From DATEHG01 sp035279705 (lineage in GTDB: Bacteria > Gemmatimonadota > Gemmatimonadetes > Gemmatimonadales > GWC2-71-9): DNA of 19,701 nucleotides. This document shows positions 15,472 through 19,701 of this stretch, in pieces. The notes beneath the pieces were generated by a model, which ran no database searches, had not been told where the DNA came from, and was given only the letters and a program-made list of their open reading frames with translations. Positions within the stretch are counted from its first letter, which is position 1, and every line of letters begins with the position of its first letter. The stretch lies in assembly GCA_035279705.1 (NCBI GenBank), contig DATEHG010000188.1, positions 1-19,701 on the forward strand, read 5' to 3'. Made by a program: the position numbers and the translations under genes.

Positions 15472-15485
15472 CCGGCGACCGCCGG
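15472..15485. terminator. Hairpin in the convergent gap
   Basis: CCGGCG-AC-CGCCGG is a perfect 6-bp stem that fills most of the 19-base gap between two converging genes. It could end transcription from both sides, although neither side has a T-run. Confidence 0.4.
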
Positions 15486-16265
15486 TCAGGCTCCGATCGT
15501 GAGTGGGGCGAGCGGCTGGTGCTGCAGCGCCACTTCGAAACTCCCCTGGAACCCCGCCGCCTCGAGCACCGGTCGCACCGCCTCCCGCGCGACATCCGCC
15601 GTATTGCACCGTTCGCTCAGATGGGCCAGGACCACCACCCTGAGACCGGGGTGCACCAGGTCTCCCAGGAGTTCTGCTGCCGCGCGGTTGGAGAGGTGCC
15701 CCCCCGATCCCACGATCCGCTCCTGCACACTGGCGGGATAGCTGCTGGTGCGGAGCAGGATTTCATCGTGATTCGCTTCCAGCACCAGCCCCTGCGCCCC
15801 GGCCATGAGCCAGCGCAGGGCGGTGCTCGGCCGTCCGACGTCCGTGGCCAGGGCCAGCGCCGCGCCATCGGGCGCTTCGATCCGGAGCGCAATCGGCTCG
15901 GCCGCGTCGTGGCTCACCGGGCAGGCGCGCACCCGGAACGGTCCGACCGAGACTTCACCCATGAGTACGGCAGGAATGAAACGGGAGGCAGCGAATCTGG
16001 GCCGGATCCGGTCCCAGGTGCCCGTGGAGGTGATCACGGGGACATCGAGCTGGCTGGCCAGTGAGGCGGCGCCGCTCGTGTGGTCCCCATGTTCATGGGT
16101 GAGGGCAATGCCGGCCACGGTCTCGAGCGGCAACCCGACCGCGCGGGCCCGCCGGGCTATTTCCCGGGCACTGAACCCGGCGTCGATGAGGAGCGACTGG
16201 TTTCCGTGCCGCACCGCGGCGCAATTGCCGCGGGAGCCGGAGCCCAGCATGTAGAGCGTTGTCAT
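15486..16265 (-). CDS. WalJ/YycJ-type metallo-beta-lactamase-fold hydrolase
   Basis: This 259-residue protein is a metallo-beta-lactamase-fold enzyme close to Bacillus YycJ/WalJ, a group reported to have nuclease activity. The metal motif THEHGDH gives H57, H59, D61 and H62. Further family marks are LGSGSRGNC near the start, LLIDAG at 25-30, SHDAAEP with H119, LVLEANHDE, GHLSN and LAHLSERCN. ATG at 16265 (reverse strand) overlaps the stop of the upstream gene by 4 bases (ATGA), which fixes the start; an in-frame ATG farther up lies well inside that gene. It is the last gene of the minus-strand cluster. In Firmicutes WalJ is linked to the WalRK cell-wall system, but no such genes occur here, so only a general DNA- or RNA-processing role is suggested. 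Confidence 0.88.
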   Translation of the reverse strand: MTTLYMLGSGSRGNCAAVRHGNQSLLIDAGFSAREIARRARAVGLPLETVAGIALTHEHGDHTSGAASLASQLDVPVITSTGTWDRIRPRFAASRFIPAVLMGEVSVGPFRVRACPVSHDAAEPIALRIEAPDGAALALATDVGRPSTALRWLMAGAQGLVLEANHDEILLRTSSYPASVQERIVGSGGHLSNRAAAELLGDLVHPGLRVVVLAHLSERCNTADVAREAVRPVLEAAGFQGSFEVALQHQPLAPLTIGA

Positions 16266-17434
16266 TCCTTGGCCAGCCGATGCCAGGTGGCCGTGAGCGA
16301 GGCCCGCCGTTCCTCGGTGAATTTCACTTCGCGCCGGGGCATGACCCGCTCGGCGACCTGCAGGAATCCCTCCTCCGTCATTGTCTCGCCGCCAAGTCCC
16401 CACGCAAAATGAGGCACGAATTTCGGCACCGGGCCGGCGCCGAACAGGTTTGCGCCCGCTCCCACCACGGTGCCGGTCGGTAGCATGGTTCCGATGGCCG
16501 TCTTGGCGTGGTCGCCGAAGAGGGTACCCAGGAACTGGAGCCCCGTGGCAACGCGGCTCCCCGCGATCTCGAGCTGCACCTCGCCATAGGTGTTCTTGAG
16601 ATTCGACGTCGTGGTGCCCGCGCCGAGATTGACCCAGGTACCAAGCACACTGTGGCCCAGGAAGCCGTCGTGGCCCTTGTTGGCGAAACCGAGGAACACC
16701 GAATTGGAAATCTCTCCCCGCACCGTGCTCCGCGGACCGAAGGCCGAGACCCGCACGAGGCCGCCGAGAATCCGGGTCCGGGCCGCCGCGTACAGCGGGC
16801 CTTCAAGCCGGGTACCCGAACGGACCTCCACTCCCTCTTCGAGCACCACCGCGCCATGCCGGACATCGAACACGACTCCGGGCTCCACGGCCGCGCCGAG
16901 GCAGATGACCTCGTTGGGTTCGCCGATGACGATCGAGCCTTCGGGCACTTCGTCGTGCGGCGCGTGCAGGAAGTCGGCGCAATCGCCTTGCAGGAAACCC
17001 TCCAGCGCCACGATGAGGTCCGCCGCGCCCTCGAGGAGCATTCCCTCGATTTCGACGGCTGACCCGGCATCATCGGGACCCGCCCATTCCTGTCCGGCGG
17101 GCACCAGCCACGCGACGGTCTGGCCGTCGTGGGTGAGACGCCGGGTGTCCCCCTCCCACTCCACCGGGACCCCGGCCGGCGCGAAGCAACTGGAGGCGAC
17201 CACTGCGGGTCCCTTCACCGTGGCGGTAGCACGCACTTCCGGCTCGTCGAGCTCGTGGAATCCCGCGACATGGTCCGCCAGGATGGCTGCGGTCTCCGCT
17301 TCGAGGATGCCTTCCCACCTTTCGCGGATCCGCCAGGCCCCGGCGCGGAGCTCGCACAGCGGCCGCACGCCCGCGAAGGGGAACCATCGTGGGCCGGGAG
17401 CGGGCGGATCGTAGAGGTAGAGCGTCGTGGCCAT
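16262..17434 (-). CDS. GlmU-like putative sugar nucleotidyltransferase with left-handed beta-helix
   Basis: The 390-residue product matches the layout of the putative sugar nucleotidyltransferases often labelled GlmU-related (NTP_transf_4 plus a beta-helix). The N-terminus (LYLYDPPAPGPRWFPFAGVRPLCELRAGAWRIRERW) is the short nucleotidyltransferase-like domain, which lacks the canonical GxGTRM loop. Residues of about 165-350 are rich in hexapeptide-like turns (VIGEPNEVICLGAAVEPGVVFD, TAIGTMLPTGTVVGAGANLFG), as expected for a left-handed parallel beta-helix acyl- or nucleotidyltransferase. Known relatives are uncharacterised, so an activated-sugar step is inference, supported by the mannose-1-phosphate guanylyltransferase gene ending 4 bases upstream. 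True GlmU would be about 450 residues with an intact pyrophosphorylase motif. Its stop overlaps the walJ-like start. Confidence 0.85.
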   Translation of the reverse strand: MATTLYLYDPPAPGPRWFPFAGVRPLCELRAGAWRIRERWEGILEAETAAILADHVAGFHELDEPEVRATATVKGPAVVASSCFAPAGVPVEWEGDTRRLTHDGQTVAWLVPAGQEWAGPDDAGSAVEIEGMLLEGAADLIVALEGFLQGDCADFLHAPHDEVPEGSIVIGEPNEVICLGAAVEPGVVFDVRHGAVVLEEGVEVRSGTRLEGPLYAAARTRILGGLVRVSAFGPRSTVRGEISNSVFLGFANKGHDGFLGHSVLGTWVNLGAGTTTSNLKNTYGEVQLEIAGSRVATGLQFLGTLFGDHAKTAIGTMLPTGTVVGAGANLFGAGPVPKFVPHFAWGLGGETMTEEGFLQVAERVMPRREVKFTEERRASLTATWHRLAKE

Positions 17435-17438
17435 GGGC

Positions 17439-18467
17439 CTATTCGAGGTCCCGCACTCGGGGGGGCAGGGAATCGAGCACTTTCTTGAGGTCGGCGGCCG
17501 CGCTGCGCGGCATCACCAGGATCCGCCCGTTGGCTTTTACCACCACCAGGTCCCGGACGCCGGCGAGGATCACCGGTTCGCCGTCGCTCCAGGCCACGCA
17601 GTCCTGGGCTTCGTGGAAGTAGACCGGCCCCGAGGCAACGTTGCCGCGCGGATCGCGGGGACGGACCCGGGGCAGCGCGTCCCAGGTGCCGATATCGTCC
17701 CAGGAAAATGCGCCGGGCACCACCGCGACGGCGGGACTCCGTTCGAGCAGCCCCACGTCGATCGAGACGGGCTGGACCGCGGCGAAGAACCCCGCCACGT
17801 CCTTCCGCTCCAGGGCGCCGAGTGCCGGCGCAATTTCCGGGGTGTGATTGCGGATCTGTTCGAGCAGCACGTCGGCCCGCCAGGCGAAGAGTCCGCTGTT
17901 CCAGAGCGCCCCGTCGGCCATCAGGTCGAGCGCCGTGGCCGCATCTGGCTTTTCGGTAAACCGCTTGACGGCGCGCGCCTCCCGGTCGAGCGCCGCGCCG
18001 GGGACGATGTAGCCGTATCCCGTCTCGGGCCGGGTGGGAACGATGCCGACCGTGACCAGGCGGCGGTGGGTGGACGCGGTGCGCAGGGCGGTGGTTGCCG
18101 ACTGGCGGAAAATGCTCTCCTCGCGGATTACCCAGTCGGCGTGCAGCGACACCACCTCGGCGTCCGGATCCCGGCTCCACGCTTCATGGGTGGCCCACAC
18201 CAGGGCGGGCGCGGTCGAGGCGGGCCGAGGTTCGACCAGGAGATTTTGCGCAGGAAGGTGCAGCAGCTCACCAAGTGCTGGCGCCGCCTTGTCGCCCGTC
18301 ACCAGCAGCACCCGTTCGATCGGCACCAGACCCGCCAGGCGCTGCACGGCCTGCTCCGCCGTGGAGTTGTCACCGGCGAGCGGGAGCACCTGCTTGGGAT
18401 GCGAGGGGGTGCTGAGGGGCCAGAAGCGGCTCCCGGCCCCGCCGGCCAGTATCACGGCCCATTTCAT
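17439..18467 (-). CDS. manC: Mannose-1-phosphate guanylyltransferase (monofunctional)
   Basis: This enzyme makes GDP-mannose from GTP and mannose-1-phosphate, the entry to mannosylated and fucosylated surface glycans. The 342-residue protein opens with the nucleotide loop LAGGAGSRFWPLS at 7-19 and K25 (SHPKQ). The EPRPASTAPAL motif at 78-88 and the metal-site region HADWV (D110) follow. The sugar-binding FTEKP, NSGLFAWR and FSWDDIGTW segments are also present. It stops there: the phosphomannose isomerase domain found in bifunctional AlgA/ManC is absent. The start at 18467 gives MKWAVILAGG. The spacing to the downstream beta-helix protein is 4 bases, and the upstream Roadblock gene ends about 52 bases before, so all are likely one transcript. 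Confidence 0.93.
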   Translation of the reverse strand: MKWAVILAGGAGSRFWPLSTPSHPKQVLPLAGDNSTAEQAVQRLAGLVPIERVLLVTGDKAAPALGELLHLPAQNLLVEPRPASTAPALVWATHEAWSRDPDAEVVSLHADWVIREESIFRQSATTALRTASTHRRLVTVGIVPTRPETGYGYIVPGAALDREARAVKRFTEKPDAATALDLMADGALWNSGLFAWRADVLLEQIRNHTPEIAPALGALERKDVAGFFAAVQPVSIDVGLLERSPAVAVVPGAFSWDDIGTWDALPRVRPRDPRGNVASGPVYFHEAQDCVAWSDGEPVILAGVRDLVVVKANGRILVMPRSAAADLKKVLDSLPPRVRDLE

Positions 18468-18480
18468 CGGGAAGTTCCAT

Positions 18481-18502
18481 GGGCCCGGTGAACGCCGGGC
18501 CC
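18481..18502 (-). other. Hairpin between the Roadblock gene and manC
   Basis: GGGCCCGG-TGAACG-CCGGGCCC is a perfect 8-bp stem with a 6-base loop. It lies 14 bases before the manC start on the minus strand and has no T-run. It could lower read-through from the first gene or slow ribosome entry on manC; it is not a convincing full terminator. Confidence 0.5.
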
Positions 18503-18519
18503 CGTCCTGGTGAGGCGAA

Positions 18520-18873
18520 TCAAAGCAGCGCGGCGACGGCCGGGCCGTGCCGGCGCAGATCGTACAGCAGAGTCCCGGTGTTGGTGCCGCGGGTGGGGAG
18601 GATGAAGAGGAGGTGGTCCTCGTTCAGCGCCGAGAAGATGACCTGGCGGTCGCCGTACTCGAAGACACCAGTGGAAAGCCGCTCTCCCTCGAGGGCCCGC
18701 CCGAGGCTGCGGGCGCCCTGCGCCACCGTGGCGGTGAGCGCCGCCACGGCTTCGGCATCGAACTCCGAACGGCCGGCATGATCGATCGGGAGCCCGTCGC
18801 CGCTCACGATGACGACCGCCTCGACGCCTTCACGGGCGGCCAGGCCACGGACGACCTCGCGCAAGCTGCTCAT
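18520..18873 (-). CDS. Roadblock/LC7-domain protein (MglB-like)
   Basis: The 117-residue product is a single Roadblock/LC7 domain. It starts MSSLREVVRGLAAREGVEAVVIVSGDGLPIDHAGRSEFDAEAVAALTATV, with the characteristic amphipathic first helix and the VxIVSxDGLPI strand-turn. It ends in short strands (QVIFSALNEDHLLFILPT) and a final helix. Proteins of this family bind small Ras-like GTPases of the MglA kind and can act as GTPase-activating or scaffold proteins for cell polarity or motility. No GTPase gene is in the window, so the partner is unknown. ATG 18873 follows a perfect GGAGG (18879-18883 read in reverse) by 5 bases. It is the first gene of the minus-strand unit and faces a divergent lipoprotein gene. 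Being first in a GDP-mannose operon is unusual. Confidence 0.87.
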   Translation of the reverse strand: MSSLREVVRGLAAREGVEAVVIVSGDGLPIDHAGRSEFDAEAVAALTATVAQGARSLGRALEGERLSTGVFEYGDRQVIFSALNEDHLLFILPTRGTNTGTLLYDLRRHGPAVAALL

Positions 18874-18918
18874 CGGAGCCTCCAGGGTGGCCGATTTCAG
18901 GGTGCCGGGATGTCCGGC

Positions 18919-18947
18919 AACGTAGGAATGCGAATGAGCGAAGTCAA
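18919..18947 (-). promoter_or_regulatory. Promoter of the Roadblock-manC unit
   Basis: Read on the minus strand, TTGACT (18947-18942) and TACGTT (18924-18919) are 17 bases apart. The -10 continues as TACGTTGC. The predicted transcript begins near 18912 and carries the GGAGG site about 30 bases later. Confidence 0.6.
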
Positions 18948-18961
18948 GCAATGACGGTGGG

Positions 18962-18993
18962 TTGACCCGCCTCCGTCGCACTCCTTAGCTTGC
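18962..18993 (+). promoter_or_regulatory. Promoter of the 19000 lipoprotein gene, possibly leaderless
   Basis: TTGACC (18962-18967) and TAGCTTGC (18986-18993) are 18 bases apart; read as TTAGCT the spacer is 17. Transcription would start at about 18997-19000, at or next to the ATG. No ribosome-binding site fits in between. Confidence 0.55.
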
Positions 18994-18999
18994 AGCCCC

Positions 19000-19572
19000 A
19001 TGAAGCTCCGATTCTTCCTCGCGCTGGGCCTGTGGCTGGCCTTCTCGGTCGCCTGCAGTGACAATTCCGGCATTGCCCCTCCGGTCACCAAGAACCAGGT
19101 GGATACCTTCACGCTGTGGGCGACCAGGGATTCCAACCTGGCGGAGCCCAGCGGCTTTTCCGTCTCTGGACAGGGATTCGGTCCCCAGGTGGTGCTGACG
19201 CAGGACAACCCCTCCTTCGATTTCGTCTACAATGTCGACGACGCGGGCACGTCGGTGTTTTTGACCACCCAGGTGCTGGGCGTCGTGAGCTCGGTCAGCA
19301 TTCACCCAGGATTCCAGCCCTCGCAGCGGACGTTCGACTCGGTCGTCACCGCACCGCTCAACAACTACATCACCGAAGACACGATCCACCTCGCGGTCGG
19401 GCAGGTGTGGTACATGCGGTCCGCACTGTTCTGTGCCGCCCTGAGTTCGCCCCTGTATGGCAAGCTGGAGGTGCTGTCGATCGATTCCATGGGGCGGAGC
19501 GTCACATTCCGGGCGCTGGTCGATTCCAACTGCGGCTACCATGGCCTGAGTCCCGGCTTACCGTCGAACTGA
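19000..19572 (+). CDS. Lipoprotein of unknown function
   Basis: I do not recognise the family. The 190-residue product has a lipoprotein signal peptide (MKLRFFLALGLWLAFSVAC, lipobox SVAC with C19), so it should be lipid-anchored in the envelope. The mature part is beta-rich and acid-rich (FDFVYNVDDAGTSVFLTTQVLG, VDTFTLWATRDS) and has two further cysteines, in LFCAALS and DSNCGYHG, which may form a disulfide. There is no enzyme motif. ATG 19000 is fixed by the signal peptide; it sits only about nine bases after a -10-like element and has no Shine-Dalgarno sequence, which suggests a leaderless mRNA. The serS frame begins 6 bases after its stop, so the two may be co-transcribed. Confidence 0.8.
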   Translation: MKLRFFLALGLWLAFSVACSDNSGIAPPVTKNQVDTFTLWATRDSNLAEPSGFSVSGQGFGPQVVLTQDNPSFDFVYNVDDAGTSVFLTTQVLGVVSSVSIHPGFQPSQRTFDSVVTAPLNNYITEDTIHLAVGQVWYMRSALFCAALSSPLYGKLEVLSIDSMGRSVTFRALVDSNCGYHGLSPGLPSN

Positions 19573-19578
19573 TTTCCC

Positions 19579-19701
19579 TTGATCGACATCCGCCTACTCC
19601 GGCAGGAGCCTGACGCGACTCGTGCCGCGCTGGCCCGCCGGCTCGACCCCGCGCTCGAGGCCACCCTCGACCGGCTGGTCGCGCTCGACACCCGGCGCCG
19701 G
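19579..19701 (+). CDS. serS: Serine-tRNA ligase SerS (5' end)
   Basis: This is the first part of seryl-tRNA synthetase, which charges tRNA-Ser in the cytoplasm. Only 41 codons are inside the window. The sequence after the start reads IDIRLLRQEPDATRAALARRLDPALEATLDRLVALDTRRR, matching the SerS N-terminal coiled-coil arm (LDIKLIRENPExVREALxxR ... LLxLDxxRR). The start is TTG 19579, 6 bases after the upstream stop. I see no Shine-Dalgarno sequence before it, so translation may depend on the upstream gene. An ATG farther upstream in this frame is not visible. The catalytic domain lies beyond the window, so the call rests on this short but typical segment. Confidence 0.82.
   Translation, partial: MIDIRLLRQEPDATRAALARRLDPALEATLDRLVALDTRRR

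Noticed and set aside
16262..17434. True GlmU bifunctional enzyme
   Set aside because: It is too short, and its N-terminal domain lacks the GxGTRM pyrophosphorylase loop; only the beta-helix layout is shared.

Overview
The window is a GC-rich, densely packed bacterial chromosome segment. It carries almost only housekeeping and cell-envelope genes, with no phage, plasmid, transposase or CRISPR signature. The gene content points to Gemmatimonadota or a close relative in the FCB group. The evidence is a three-gene succinate dehydrogenase with a fused five-helix b558-type SdhC, secreted proteins and lipoproteins with an Ig-like plus LVIVD-propeller layout, and -10 elements of the TAnnTT(T/G) kind that recall Bacteroidota promoters. 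This placement is inferred from gene style, not from a marker-gene search.

Layout. (1) 1-1353: the 3' end of moaE overlaps moaA (molybdopterin cofactor synthesis). (2) 1354-3224: a degenerate inverted repeat runs into the 5' end of a LACTB-like serine beta-lactamase-family hydrolase, followed by trmL (tRNA wobble 2'-O-methyltransferase). (3) 3225-7668: an mdh-sdhC-sdhA-sdhB cluster makes malate dehydrogenase and the succinate dehydrogenase complex; an unusual inverted array of heptamers separates sdhA from sdhB. (4) 7665-10393: an exported, probably outer-membrane beta-barrel protein whose best start is a CTG overlapping the sdhB stop, then a lipoprotein with an Ig-like domain and a propeller. 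A strong terminator closes this block. (5) 10518-12614: a secreted M28B (glutamate carboxypeptidase II-like) metallopeptidase. (6) 12608-14870: two back-to-back octamer arrays, then groES-groEL under a near-consensus promoter with two CIRCE (HrcA) operators, closed by a very long terminator hairpin. (7) 14871-15088: an intergenic patch with a perfect 29-bp direct repeat and a further hairpin, followed by a small secreted protein of unknown function. (8) 15486-18873, minus strand: a likely four-gene operon of a Roadblock/LC7 protein, mannose-1-phosphate guanylyltransferase, a left-handed beta-helix sugar-nucleotidyltransferase-like protein and a WalJ/YycJ-type metallo-beta-lactamase-fold hydrolase. 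(9) 19000-19701: a divergent, possibly leaderless lipoprotein gene, then the first 41 codons of serS.

The clearest biology is regulatory and structural: double HrcA control of groESL, several short-period repeat arrays placed exactly at gene boundaries, and a pair of divergent promoters that share TTGAC-N17/18-TAnnTTGC. I found no convincing new defence or mobile system. The least explained coding material is the outer-membrane protein and propeller lipoprotein pair after sdhB, and the minus-strand operon that joins a Roadblock protein to sugar-nucleotide genes.
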